In this document: in pieces, positions 17,363 to 25,515 of the stretch
Layout: every line of letters starts with the position of its first letter
Numbering within the stretch: the stretch's first letter is position 1
From: Shinella sumterensis
GTDB lineage: Bacteria > Pseudomonadota > Alphaproteobacteria > Rhizobiales > Rhizobiaceae
Assembly (NCBI RefSeq): GCF_004514425.2
Contig: NZ_MYFN02000019.1
Location: 1-64,000, forward strand
DNA length: 64,000 nucleotides
Reading direction: 5' to 3'
Translations under genes and position numbers: made by a program
Notes under the pieces: model-generated
Seen by the model: the letters and a program-made list of their open reading frames with translations, nothing else
What the model was told of the DNA's origin: nothing
Database searches by the model: none

Positions 17363-17866
17363 TTATTTGAAGCTTTCCCGGCAGGCAAGCAGGGCTTTCG
17401 CCATCTCGCGCTCCACCATGATGTAGCTGAGGCCCATCGTGGCGGCAATTTCCTGGTAGGTGCAGCCATGAACGCGGTTCAGCAGGAAGACGTGGCGGGT
17501 ACGCTCCGGCAGGCGCCTGATGATGTCGTCGAGATGACGGATGCCGTCCCTGGCTTCGACGATCTGGAGCGGCGTTGCGACTGGCGCGGCATATTGGTCA
17601 GCGGTGATCTTGTCCGCCAGGGCCTTGTGACGCTTCTCGACGCGCAGCTGATCGATCGCCGAGTTGCTTGCGCAGCGGCTCAGATAGGAGGGCGTCAGCA
17701 CGACATGTTCCTTGGCCTTCTCCCAGATCCGCGCGAAGACCTCCTGCACCACATCGGACGCCTGTGACGGGCCGACCTTACGCGTGACCATACGCTCAAG
17801 CCGGCGGCGCTCGGTCTGGTAAAGCCTCTCGATTTCGTCGGATCTGCTTGTCACTATGTCGGCCAT
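17363..17866 (-). CDS. fecI: ECF RNA polymerase sigma factor, FecI type
   Basis: This 167-residue ECF sigma factor has region 2 at about 10-75 (ASDVVQEVFARIWEKAKEHV, SYLSRCASNSAIDQLR) and region 4 at about 105-165 (RRLPERTRHVFLLNRVHGCT, then YQEIAATMGLSYIMVEREMA). Length and motifs are typical of FecI. It would direct RNA polymerase to the receptor operon when FecR signals ligand. It lies 99 bp upstream of fecR, a slightly wide gap for the pair. In rhizobia such genes are usually under RirA or Irr control, but no clear box was seen in its upstream 126 bp. Confidence 0.92.
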   Translation of the reverse strand: MADIVTSRSDEIERLYQTERRRLERMVTRKVGPSQASDVVQEVFARIWEKAKEHVVLTPSYLSRCASNSAIDQLRVEKRHKALADKITADQYAAPVATPLQIVEARDGIRHLDDIIRRLPERTRHVFLLNRVHGCTYQEIAATMGLSYIMVEREMAKALLACRESFK

Positions 17867-17992
17867 GCAACGCCCATGCTACCAATTCACGCGTCAAGCA
17901 TGCACATAACAGCGAAAAGTGGAATATAAAAATCATCTTTAAAGTCGGATGCAGTCAGCTTTCCGACGCGCTGTTGCCCTGAAACATCATCT

Positions 17993-18892
17993 TCATGTCG
18001 GCTGTCCGGCCGTCAGCAAGGCGACGTGTCTGCGCATGGTATCGAGCAGCTCGGCGTCGCGGATTTCCGGCTTTTTCAGAACGCAGGTCGAACACAACGC
18101 GCCCTCCGCAACGGTGTAGTACCGACAGCAGCCACCCCTTGCCCGAAACGTCCAGGAACCGATCGGCTTGCGGTTATCATCGTGCAACGTCAGATCGAAG
18201 AAATGTAATTGCTTGTTATAAAGCGGCGAACCCGTGTGTTTGACCACGCGCATGGCGTCTTGCCGCGCCTGACCGAGGCAGTTGAGGTGTCGGCCGACCT
18301 CCAGCCATCGTCCGGCGACAGCGTCGGCAACCAGCCGCCACAGAGCAGGGCGGCCTAGGCCGGACCTTTTCACCAGGACCTCGATCAACGCTGAAAAATG
18401 ATTTTCGATGGCGACCCGGAAGGCATCGCAAAGCTCTCCTCGGCCAGGAAGAAGCGTCGCATCCGGATGATGACCAAGAGACAGTCGGTCCGTCGAAAAA
18501 CGTTGGGAAAGGTAGCGGATATCGGCGCGACGAACGTCATGAACCTCGCCGTCGTGATCATGGCGGTCGTCGAACATCCGCAACGCAATGCGTTCAGGCG
18601 TCAGATCGGGCACGATACCCGATGCGGCGACGAGCGGGATCGTCGCCAACATGAAGACATAGCAGTAATCGATCATCATCAAGGCGGCACATGTCTTGTC
18701 GTCCATATGGCTGTGATGCGTGCGTTCATAATTCATGAAGGCGTCGATGGCAGCGGCATCGTCGAAAAACGCACGCGCCGTCGTCCAACTCTCCTCCATG
18801 CCCCCGCATTCCACACGGAATTCGGACCAGAAAGGGGACTGGGCGCCCAAAGCCTCTTCCAGTGGATGATGGTCCTGATCGGAAAAACTCAA
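17993..18892 (-). CDS. fhuF: FhuF-type siderophore-iron reductase (2Fe-2S)
   Basis: This cytoplasmic protein of about 299 residues ends with the FhuF iron-sulfur signature C-C-x10-C-x2-C: Cys255, Cys256, Cys267 and Cys270 in GCCRYYTVAEGALCSTC. The family reduces Fe(III) in imported siderophores so that iron is released, which fits its place at the head of this uptake cluster. The open frame starts with TTG at 18890-18892, with GGGG four bases upstream; no ATG occurs in frame before residue 32, so the start is uncertain. It is separated from fecI by 126 bp and may have its own promoter. Confidence 0.85.
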   Translation of the reverse strand: MSFSDQDHHPLEEALGAQSPFWSEFRVECGGMEESWTTARAFFDDAAAIDAFMNYERTHHSHMDDKTCAALMMIDYCYVFMLATIPLVAASGIVPDLTPERIALRMFDDRHDHDGEVHDVRRADIRYLSQRFSTDRLSLGHHPDATLLPGRGELCDAFRVAIENHFSALIEVLVKRSGLGRPALWRLVADAVAGRWLEVGRHLNCLGQARQDAMRVVKHTGSPLYNKQLHFFDLTLHDDNRKPIGSWTFRARGGCCRYYTVAEGALCSTCVLKKPEIRDAELLDTMRRHVALLTAGQPT

Positions 18893-19354
18893 ATACCCCT
18901 GCCCCAGCCATCGAACGCGCCCAACATGTCAAAGCATGTGAGACAGGTCCATTCCCAACATGACGTGTTTCATATGCATAACGTCTGCCGGCGAGTGTTA
19001 CCCTCACGTGGGATAAATCTGCGAACGACAGCAGCAGCGGGCTTGTGTTTGGCACTCGGCAGGATGCAACACCGTCCCCCGGTGCCGAAGTGCATCATCG
19101 GGCGTTTTGTCATTATAGAGAAATGGCCCAATCATCGCGCAAAACAGCGAAAATCACGTCGAGGGACCTCAGCACCGACTCTCAGCACGGCGGCTGGGCA
19201 TGATGTTTCCGCGCCGGAGGTGTCGGGCGACGGCCCGCTCCCTCTCTCGCCAGCGTCTGGTGCTCGGGAAAGGGCGCGCCTATTCTCGCCTGCATCATTG
19301 TTGCTGCTGGCGCGATCCTGCTCGGGTCTTAGGATTTCTGCGACACTTGACCCC
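18893..19354. other. Noncoding region between fhuF and the merR unit
   Basis: About 460 bp with no convincing gene on either strand. It must hold the fhuF promoter (leftward). Several short repeats of ACATG occur near 18925-18965, but no IRO box, Irr box or Fur box of good quality was recognised. A GC-rich stretch near 19220-19290 has no clear fold with a T-tract. Confidence 0.4.
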
Positions 19355-19384
19355 TTGACATAGAGTGCACTCTAACCCTTACCT
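19355..19384 (+). promoter_or_regulatory. MerR-type promoter with palindromic operator in the spacer
   Basis: A -35 hexamer TTGACA (19355-19360) is followed directly by the perfect 14-bp palindrome TAGAGTGCACTCTA (19361-19374) and a weak -10 near 19379-19384 (TTACCT), spaced about 18-19 bp. MerR regulators act on over-long spacers with exactly this arrangement. The site is 32 bp upstream of the merR-family start at 19416, so the regulator very likely controls itself and the downstream genes here. Confidence 0.75.
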
Positions 19385-19415
19385 TCCCGTGCGTCGTGAC
19401 GAAAGAAGGGCGTTC

Positions 19416-19844
19416 ATGAAGATTGGCGAACTGGCGAAGCGTTCGGGACTGTCGGCCCATACCATCCGCTACTATGAGCGGATCGGGCTGCTTCCCCATG
19501 CCGACAGGGACCAATCGGGCCAACGTGACTACGACGCATCAATCCTGATCTGGATAGAATTTCTCGACCGCCTCAAAACGACCGGGATGCCTATTCGAGA
19601 AATGCTGCACTATGCAGCCTTGCGGGAGCGCGGCGTCGGCACGGAAGCGGAACGCAGCGCATTGCTCGAACAGCACCGCGAGCGCGTCCGCGCCCATGTG
19701 GCCGAACTGCAAGCCTGCCTTGTCGTCCTCGACACCAAGATTGCCGGATATGCCGGCAAGGAACAGAGGATGAAGGACTATGACGCACCAATCCCCAAGC
19801 GCCGGCGAAAGCCGGCTGGAACGCGGCAAGCGGGTACTCGCTGA
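19416..19844 (+). CDS. MerR family transcriptional regulator
   Basis: A 142-residue regulator with the N-terminal MerR winged helix (MKIGELAKRSGLSAHTIRYY, ERIGLLPHADR), a linker helix used for dimerisation (about 80-118) and a short C-terminus without cysteines. This places it nearer the small-molecule or electrophile-sensing MerR members than the metal sensors. The ATG at 19416 has GAAAGAAGGG upstream and lies below the palindromic promoter; the longer frame from a GTG at 19365 would start inside the operator. Its 3' end overlaps the next gene by 65 bp, which suggests co-expression. Confidence 0.88.
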   Translation: MKIGELAKRSGLSAHTIRYYERIGLLPHADRDQSGQRDYDASILIWIEFLDRLKTTGMPIREMLHYAALRERGVGTEAERSALLEQHRERVRAHVAELQACLVVLDTKIAGYAGKEQRMKDYDAPIPKRRRKPAGTRQAGTR

Positions 19845-20199
19845 AATCGACGGCGCGGCCGGCCACAATGTCGTTGCCGCTCTGGCCGACATTGCCCCCG
19901 AATTCGCGAACTACCTCTTCGAGTTTCCGTTTGGCGACATCTACAGCCGTCCCGGCCTCGATCTGCGCGCCCGCGAGATCGCCACCATCGCGGCGCTGAC
20001 CGCGATGGGAACCGCGACCCCGCAATTGAAGGTCCATATAGAGGCGGGGCTGAATGTCGGGCTGACCAAGGACGAAATCACCGAAACCATCATACAGATG
20101 GCTGTTTATGCCGGCTTCCCGGCGGCGCTCAACGGACTGTTCGCCGCCAAGGAAGTGTTCGCCGCCCGGTTCCCCGTCCAGCAGGAGCAAGCGGTATGA
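19780..20199 (+). CDS. Carboxymuconolactone decarboxylase family protein
   Basis: This 139-residue all-helical CMD/AhpD-fold protein has the family signature LRAREIATIAALTAMGTATP followed by HIEAGLNVGLTKDEITETII. It lacks the CxxC pair of AhpD peroxidoreductases, so it is closer to gamma-carboxymuconolactone decarboxylases and their many uncharacterised relatives. It begins inside the merR frame and ends overlapping the start of the following SMP-30-like gene by 4 bp. The three were therefore one transcription unit before IS insertion. The substrate is unknown; MerR-CMD pairs often respond to reactive aldehydes or aromatic compounds. Confidence 0.82.
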   Translation: MTHQSPSAGESRLERGKRVLAEIDGAAGHNVVAALADIAPEFANYLFEFPFGDIYSRPGLDLRAREIATIAALTAMGTATPQLKVHIEAGLNVGLTKDEITETIIQMAVYAGFPAALNGLFAAKEVFAARFPVQQEQAV

Positions 20200-20599
20200 T
20201 GAACCCTCTTCGTTTTCTGAGCGCCGCCGGCGCTCTCATCCTCGCCGTGGCGCCTGCTTTCCCCATCATGGCGCCGACGGCCGCATATGCGAACACGGCC
20301 GTGCCGGAAAAGCTATGGGACGGCTTTAGTTCGCCGGTCGGCATGGCGTTCGATGCTGCCGGCAATCTGTTTGTGGCTGAATGGAGTGCCGGCCGGGTTT
20401 GCGCATCGACCCGGCCGGCAACCGCACGACGTTCGCGGATGGGCTTTCCGGCCCCTCCGGGCTGACCATTGGCCCTGATGGCATGATCTATGTTGCATCC
20501 TATTCCCGCGATGAAATCTATCGCTTTACACCAGCCGGCGAGCGCAGCGTGCACATGACCGGCATCGCGACACCGGCCGGCTTGAGCTTCGACAGGTCC
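20196..20599 (+). pseudogene. SMP-30/gluconolactonase-like secreted beta-propeller, frameshifted and truncated
   Basis: The reading begins with a signal peptide (FLSAAGALILAVAPAFPI), then KLWDGFSSPVGMAFDAAGN and LFVAEWSAGRV. A frame change at about 20398 leads into RIDPAGNRTTFADGLSGPSG and TIGPDGMIYVASYSRDEIYR, NHL/SMP-30-type blades. Homology stops at about 20600, where an IS3 element begins in mid-gene. Roughly half of a propeller (about 130 residues) remains. It starts 4 bp inside the CMD-like gene, so it was part of the merR operon. Confidence 0.7.
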
Positions 20600-21650
20600 T
20601 GCCGGCCTGTATGAATGGAAGAAGAAGTTTGCGGCGTCGAACGCCAAGGGCAACGACGAGGCCGAGGAGATCAGGCGGCTGAAGAAGGAACTGGCTCGCG
20701 TCACCGAGGAGCGAGCATCCTGAAAAAAGCGGCCGCGTATTTCGCCAGGGATGCAAAGTGAAGTACGCGTTCATTGCTCTGCATCGCTTGCAGTTTTCGG
20801 TGCGGACGATGTGCCGCCTTCTGCGGGTTCACCCGAGTGGATTTACACCTGGCTGAAGAACCCGCTGAGCAGGCGAGCCAACGAGGACAAGCGACAGACC
20901 GATCTGCTCCTGAAGGCATGGGAAGAGAGCGGCAAGGTCTACGGTTATCGCAAGCTGCACGACGACCTTCTCGATCAGGGAGAGATGTGCTGCCCAAACC
21001 GGGTCGCGCGCCTGACGCGTCTCGCCGGGATCAAGGCGCAGATCGGCTACAAACGCCGTCCCGGCATCTATGGCGGCAGGCCTGCCGTCGCTATCGACAA
21101 CACACTCGACCGGCAATTTGACGTCGCGGCTCCGGACAAGGCCTGGGTCACGGACATCACCTACATCCGAACCTGCGAGGGCTTCGCTTACCTTGCGGTC
21201 GTCATCGACCTTTATTCGCGCCGTGTCATCGGCTGGGCACTGCAGAGCCGACAGACCACGGACGTCGTATTGCAGGCTCTGCTCATGGCGGTGTGGAGGC
21301 GAAAGCCGAAGGACAAGGTGCTGGTTCATTCGGATCAGGGGGCGCAGTTCACCAGCATGGACTGGGCATCGTTCGTCAGGCACCACAATCTGGTTCACTC
21401 GATGAGCCGACGCGGCAACTGCCGTGACAATGCGGTGGCCGAGAGCTTCTTCAATCTTCTGAAGCGGGAGAGGATACGTCGCAGGGGCTACCGTTCACGC
21501 GATGAAGCGCGCCAGGATGTGTTCGACGACATTGAGATGTTCTACAACCCGAAACGCAAGCACGTCAGAAACGGAATGCTGTCGCCCGTCGAGTTCGAGA
21601 GGCAGCAGAAAATCTAACCCGAGGGGGTCTACGAAAATCGGGGCTATTCA
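20600..21650 (+). mobile_element. IS3-family element, 5'-truncated
   Basis: It retains the last 40-50 codons of orfA (GLYEWKKKFAASN, then EEIRRLKKELARVTEER), the frameshift region to orfB, all of orfB and the right end finishing ACTCGGGG-like ...GGGGCTATTCA at 21650. The left end and the orfA helix-turn-helix are missing; the element abuts the broken SMP-30-like gene at about 20600. Two further copies of the same right end occur at 35165-35374 and 62827-63075. Confidence 0.82.
20758..21617 (+). pseudogene. IS3-family OrfB transposase (DDE), one frameshift
   Basis: The start GTG at 20758 gives the usual KYAFIALHRLQFSVRTMCRL, but one base is missing near 20838-20842 (GGATTTACACCTGG instead of a frame-keeping GGATTTTACACC), so the catalytic part reads in another frame. 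That frame has HTH_21 (VYGYRKLHDDLLDQG) and the rve core with the DDE triad: Asp in AWVTDITYI, Asp in VHSDQGAQFTS and Glu in NAVAESFFN. It ends at RQQKI. The enzyme is unlikely to be made as such. Confidence 0.82.
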
Positions 21651-21655
21651 ATTGG

Positions 21656-22003
21656 CTATGACGGCAACACGCCGTTCGGACTTGCCTTGTCGACCATCTT
21701 CGGCAAATGTTCGGCAAGAAGTTGAGGGAGTTGGTCGACGTCGACACCGAACGACTGGGCGAGATTCCGCAAAGTATCGGACGAAAGTGCGGTTTTGATT
21801 TGACCTTCGGAAATCGGCAGGTTGGAGCCCGTCCCGATCCAGGACGTGACCTGTTCGCCCAGTCCTGCCTGGTTCAATTGCGCAACAATACCATTCAGGC
21901 CACCGGCGTTTTGCAAGACCTGCCCCGCCACCGCCATGAGGTCGACCGGCTTTCCGTTTAGGGCGTCACTGACAATGTTCTGCAGTCCATCAAGCAGTCC
22001 CAT
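21656..22003 (-). CDS. yidB: YidB family protein
   Basis: This 115-residue protein of the YidB (DUF937-related) family starts MGLLDGLQNIVSDALNG and has the conserved block LNQAGLGEQVTSWIGTGSNL, then ISEGQIKTALSSDTLRNLAQ and a final LPQLLAEHLPKMVD. The biochemical role of the family is not established. The ATG at 22001-22003 is chosen; the longer frame to 22108 has no support. Its stop codon lies only 6 bp from the right end of the IS3 element, so the transposon landed just beyond the gene and the protein appears intact. Confidence 0.8.
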   Translation of the reverse strand: MGLLDGLQNIVSDALNGKPVDLMAVAGQVLQNAGGLNGIVAQLNQAGLGEQVTSWIGTGSNLPISEGQIKTALSSDTLRNLAQSFGVDVDQLPQLLAEHLPKMVDKASPNGVLPS

Positions 22004-22411
22004 GGATATCTCCGATTCAGACCCGATCTGATATTGCGAATAAGAGGATACTAAATTGTGCTCAAACGAAGGCAACGTGTCGGAGCTTTGAAAAAGGGGC
22101 TCACGCAATCACTAGGCCGACGGGTTCTTAGATGTGCCGCGCGCCGTCAGCTTGCGGTAATAGCGGCTGGAGGCGCTCATTGCTTCCAACAGTTCATTCT
22201 GTGGGCGTCGGCGAAACAGAACTGGCACTGAGGTTATGTCTACGCAGACGCGGGGACCGTTGGATTTTCGAGGATTTGGATCGACTTTCTTCTAGTTTTC
22301 TCTCGCGAAGTCCGTGAGCTGCAAGTGAAAGAAGCGCGCCGTTAGCTCTCTATTGTAGAATTTCAAGCAGCGCATCCGAAATTTCTTTCGCTTTTCCTGT
22401 TTTAGAGTGCG
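22004..22411. other. Noncoding region between yidB and the secreted Cys-repeat gene
   Basis: About 400 bp that carry the leftward yidB promoter and, at the right end, the rightward promoter described separately. A 61-codon frame at 22132-22317 has no ribosome site or recognisable content and is not considered a gene. Confidence 0.4.
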
Positions 22412-22440
22412 TTGACAAGTAACCCGGTCAGTTAGATATT
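22412..22440 (+). promoter_or_regulatory. Sigma-70-type promoter
   Basis: TTGACA at 22412-22417 and GATATT at 22435-22440 are separated by exactly 17 bp, a near-consensus housekeeping promoter. It lies 41 bp upstream of the ATG of the small secreted protein at 22481, and a ribosome site (ACAGGAG) follows near 22462. The gene is thus probably expressed constitutively. Confidence 0.65.
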
Positions 22441-22480
22441 CGCGCGGCAGGGGCAACCTCCAAACAGGAGATTCAACAAG

Positions 22481-22927
22481 ATGATCCGGACAGTAATTTT
22501 CTCATCCTTCGCGCTGCTTGCTACGGTGGCGCTCACTTCCCCCGCATCCGCGCTCACCATGAAGGAGTGCAGCACCAAATATCAGGCGGCAAAGGCCGAT
22601 GGCTCTGCCAAGGGCATGAAATGGAATGACTTTCGTGCCAAGAATTGCGGGACCGACGCTGCTGCGGAAGACGCAGCAGACGAAAAAGACATAGCGGCCA
22701 CGCCCGATAAAGAGCCGGCGAAGTCCACGAAGAAAGCCCCCAAAAGCGTTGTTTTCCCGAAGGCCGTTGACAAGAAGTATTCCAGCGAGACCCCCGGGAA
22801 GCAGCGGCTCCATACCTGCGTCGACAGCTATCGGGCAAACAAGGATAATGGCACCCTTGGCGATCTGAAATGGATCCAGAAGGGTGGTGGTTACTGGAGT
22901 CTGTGCAACACAGCCCTGAAGAGCTAA
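22481..22927 (+). CDS. Small secreted protein with two Cys-pair repeats
   Basis: This 148-residue protein of unknown function has a clear signal peptide (SSFALLATVALTSPASA). The mature part has two similar units: MKECSTKYQAAKADG...DFRAKNC near residues 27-56 and LHTCVDSYRANKDNG...YWSLCN near 109-143. Each has a Cys pair about 26-30 residues apart and the pattern C-x3-Y/Y-x-A-x-K. Between them is a charged Lys/Glu/Asp/Ala linker (about 57-95). The layout suggests two small disulfide-held domains in the periplasm, somewhat like PsiF repeats. No enzymatic motif is seen. Confidence 0.7.
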   Translation: MIRTVIFSSFALLATVALTSPASALTMKECSTKYQAAKADGSAKGMKWNDFRAKNCGTDAAAEDAADEKDIAATPDKEPAKSTKKAPKSVVFPKAVDKKYSSETPGKQRLHTCVDSYRANKDNGTLGDLKWIQKGGGYWSLCNTALKS

Positions 22928-23117
22928 TCCTCCGCGGCTAGCGAAGTCTCGAAGGTCGCTTGAACTTATCGGGCGGCCTTCTTGATTCAACAGCCCATGC
23001 GTTTGTTTCAGCGTACGCATGAATGGATTGTACTGTCTCTTGTCCTTAGCTATGGAGAGGACAAGAAGCTTGAATAGCTCCTGGATTTGTAGACGTCTTC
23101 TTTCCTACTTTTGAGGT

Positions 23118-23366
23118 AGGATTTTCAATATCGACGCCCCCGAGCTGGAAGGTCAGTGCCGATATGAAATTGACCTCGCCTTTCGGTCAAAGCGTCGGCT
23201 GGCCGACATTCTCGACGGCCAGCGGGTGCAAATTTATCGACAGGGCACGGACCGTTACGGTCGCACATTGGCTGCCCTTTCGGTCAACGGGCGCGATGTC
23301 GGCGACCAGCTCGTGAGCGAAGGTCTTGCGCGGACGTGGAGCGGCCGTCGCGAACCTCGGTGCTGA
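23118..23366 (+). pseudogene. Staphylococcal-nuclease-like (SNase) C-terminal fragment
   Basis: The plus-strand reading from about 23118 gives RIFNIDAPELEGQCRYEIDL, then GTDRYGRTLAALSVNGRDVG and LVSEGLARTWSGRREPRC before the TGA at 23364-23366. These match the second half of secreted thermonuclease-fold proteins (IDAPE, DRYGRxLA, LVxxGLA). A stop lies just upstream, no start codon or signal peptide is present, and the N-terminal strands are missing. It is a truncated remnant of about 80 codons. Confidence 0.65.
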
Positions 23367-23425
23367 ATCGACAACGATGTGCCTGTGCAATTGGCCGCGC
23401 GCCATAAGGGCCGCCTTCGTTTTCG

Positions 23426-23926
23426 CTACGCCTCGAACGCGGAGTGATAACTGACGTCGCCGGCAGCCGGCGGGCCATTAAGGATCAGGCGCTGAAAGTA
23501 GGGCGAAGGATCGCCGCCATAGGTCAGAGCCGGATCGCTCACAAAACCGAACCGCTGATAATACCGGGGATCGCCCAGGACCACGCAGCCCGCGGCCTGC
23601 AACGATCGAAGCCGTTCGAGCCCGGCTCGAATGAGCAACTGACCAATCCCCTGGCCCTGGTGCTCCAGACTGATGGAGACCGGCCCAAGGCCATACCAAT
23701 CCTCTTGGACGTCGGCGATACTTATGGGCGAGAACGCCGCATGACCGATGATCTCATCCTGATCGACGGCAACGAGAGATAGGGTCAGCGCTCCGGCCGC
23801 CCTCAGGCCCTCGATGATGCGAGCCTCGGTCCCGCTGCTGTGGGGCGCGGTCTTGAATGCCGCGGTGGTGACAGCGCTGATTGCGGCGATGTCGGCTGGT
23901 TGCTCGGATCTGATTTCCAATGTCAT
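23426..23926 (-). CDS. GNAT family N-acetyltransferase (YhbS-like)
   Basis: This 166-residue acetyltransferase shows the acetyl-CoA motif A: ISLEHQGQGIGQLLIRAGLE (Q/R-x-x-G-x-G/A form), followed by GCVVLGDPRYYQRFGFV, the YhbS-type segment. The family transfers acetyl groups from acetyl-CoA to small amines or protein N-termini; the acceptor is unknown. The ATG at 23924-23926 gives the usual MTLEIRSEQPADIAAI start. Its C-terminal end lies 59 bp from the SNase fragment, and it stands alone with no operon partner. Confidence 0.87.
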   Translation of the reverse strand: MTLEIRSEQPADIAAISAVTTAAFKTAPHSSGTEARIIEGLRAAGALTLSLVAVDQDEIIGHAAFSPISIADVQEDWYGLGPVSISLEHQGQGIGQLLIRAGLERLRSLQAAGCVVLGDPRYYQRFGFVSDPALTYGGDPSPYFQRLILNGPPAAGDVSYHSAFEA

Positions 23927-24348
23927 GAACCTTTATAGAAGCCCAAGTATACAACATGCGCCGCACCGCGGATCAGGCGACACGGGCAGGCTGCGATCGC
24001 GTGTCTCAAGCGAGACAGTTAGAGGGTTCCTACAAGCATGGGCGGAAGCTAAGCCACTCGAACCTCAATTGCAATGCAGTCCTCTTCTGCGCCGGAACAT
24101 CGGGATGACCTACTTTTGGAATTGAATAGCGAAATGCGGACCCAGGGATTTGTTCAATTCAAACAAACCACGCAGATCGAGGCTGTCACTCCCGCCCCTC
24201 ATGCATAATATATAGGCTTGCCGTTGGCCGTTTCGTTGTCAGCTATCCAATTTACGCGCTCCGGTTCCGGCTACGCTCTGTCCGATTGCCGTCCGAGCGA
24301 CATCCCGTCCTTCATCCAGTCCGCATACCCCGAAGAAAGGTGCCTATC
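23927..24348. other. Noncoding region between divergent GNAT and PdxH-like genes
   Basis: About 420 bp with no convincing gene. It should contain both divergent promoters. A tract near 24194-24220 (ATAATATATAGG) is AT-rich and may be part of the rightward promoter, but no good -35/-10 pair was assigned. Confidence 0.35.
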
Positions 24349-25020
24349 GTGACATCCGAAACCACAAGCTTGAAAGACAAGTTGCGTCGAATTCCATCCT
24401 TGAAGGCGCCACTTCCGGACATGGACCTGGAGGCATTCCCCAGAGCTCCACAAGAGGCCTTTGCAATCTGGCTGGATGAGGCACTGGCGGCCGGCATACG
24501 CGAACCACATGCGATGACGCTTTCGACCCGCGACGAAAATGGCTGGCCGGATGCCCGCGTGCTGATCCTGAAAAATGTCGATGGGCGCGGCTGGCATTTT
24601 GCGATCAAGGCAGAAAGCCCAAAGGCACAGCAGATAGCAGCGGAGCCGCATGTTGCGTTGACGTTCTATTGGCCGGTGCTCGGCCGGCAAATCCGACTGC
24701 GCGGACTGGCAAGTCTTCTTCCAGCCGACGAATGCGCTGCCGACTACCTTGAGCGCCCGCAAGGCTCTCGGGCCAGTGCCCTTGCCTCGCGACAGAGCGC
24801 GGTGCTTTCGGACGCAACGGAACTGGAGAGAAATCTGGCGGAAGCGGAGGCGTTCCTCTCGGCCAATCCAGATCACGTCGCCCCGGGCTGGCAGGTCTAT
24901 GCCGTCGCACCTACCGTTGTCGAGTTCTGGCAAGGGGCGAGCGACCGCAACCATAAGCGCCTGCGCTTCACGCTATCCGCCGATCACAAAGAATGGGATC
25001 GGGTTCGGCTCTGGCCTTGA
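24349..25020 (+). CDS. Pyridoxamine 5'-phosphate oxidase-family flavoprotein
   Basis: This 223-residue FMN-binding split-barrel protein has EPHAMTLSTRDENGWPDARV and LILKNVDGRGWHFAIKAESP (the FMN-contacting strands), LTFYWPVLGRQIRLRGLAS, and a C-terminal PdxH-like segment VVEFWQGASDRNHKRLRF. PdxH oxidises pyridoxamine- or pyridoxine-phosphate to PLP. The WQG-x-x-x-R-x-H/R end is present, so true PdxH activity is possible, but the protein differs enough that a paralogue acting on another substrate is also likely. The GTG at 24349 is preceded by GAAGAAAGG and fits better than the longer frame from 24286. Confidence 0.78.
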   Translation: MTSETTSLKDKLRRIPSLKAPLPDMDLEAFPRAPQEAFAIWLDEALAAGIREPHAMTLSTRDENGWPDARVLILKNVDGRGWHFAIKAESPKAQQIAAEPHVALTFYWPVLGRQIRLRGLASLLPADECAADYLERPQGSRASALASRQSAVLSDATELERNLAEAEAFLSANPDHVAPGWQVYAVAPTVVEFWQGASDRNHKRLRFTLSADHKEWDRVRLWP

Positions 25021-25174
25021 TCGTGGGTTATGTGGCTTGATGGCTTGGCTAATGCAACATTCTTTGCGTCGGTTAACTTTGTTTCTTGCCGTCGCCATTC
25101 TCCCTGCCACTTTGGCTCAAAAACCGGAAACGCCGTTTTCAAGGCCTTCCGATCCTTGACAACCGAAGCAGTTC

Positions 25175-25370
25175 TCACCAGACGCCTGGAACCAGTCTCC
25201 ATCGCACCCAACGGGAATACGCGTCATATCCGGGCAGTTCGACTTGCAGCAGCCGATCTTCCCATGACGTGCTCAAGACAAGCACTGCCCCTGCTCGTGC
25301 AGCCGGGATGAGCGCCCAGAACGAACCCAGCGCAAGCGCCATGCCGAAGAATGTCAATCGGCGCGGAATG
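25175..25370 (-). pseudogene. Isoprenylcysteine methyltransferase-like protein, C-terminal fragment
   Basis: Read on the minus strand, the frame gives LTFFGMALALGSFWALIPAA, then VLSTSWEDRLLQVELPGYDA and VRWRLVPGVW before the stop at 25175. The GY-x-x-Y-x-x-x-V/R-x-R-L-x-P-x-x-W ending is characteristic of ICMT/phospholipid methyltransferase-family membrane proteins, and one or two membrane helices are visible. The N-terminal part is missing because the reading meets the left end of an IS3-type element at about 25370. Confidence 0.55.
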
Positions 25371-25515
25371 TTGACCCCTTGGGGATGCGGACTAAAACTT
25401 GGACCACCAGGAGGTAGTTCATGTCATTCCCATGCTGACAGAATTCGCGCGGTCGAGCTGTATATCAAGCTCGGCAAGCGGGTTAAGGCGACGATCCGCC
25501 AGTTGGGTTACCACC
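25367..25515 (+). mobile_element. Left-end fragment of an IS3-family element
   Basis: The sequence GGACTAAAACTTGGACCACC (25389-25408) leads to the ATG at 25421 and then, after a one-base frame change (CCATGCTGACAG), to DRIRAVELYIKLGKRVKATI and RQLGY. This is the helix-turn-helix start of an IS3-family OrfA of a type different from the element at 20600-21650. Homology stops at about 25515, so only the first 150 bp survive. Confidence 0.55.

Noticed and set aside
17867-19354. Iron boxes (Fur, Irr or IRO) upstream of fecI and fhuF
   Set aside because: No stretch matched TGA-N9-TCA or a Fur/Irr dyad well enough to be called by eye.
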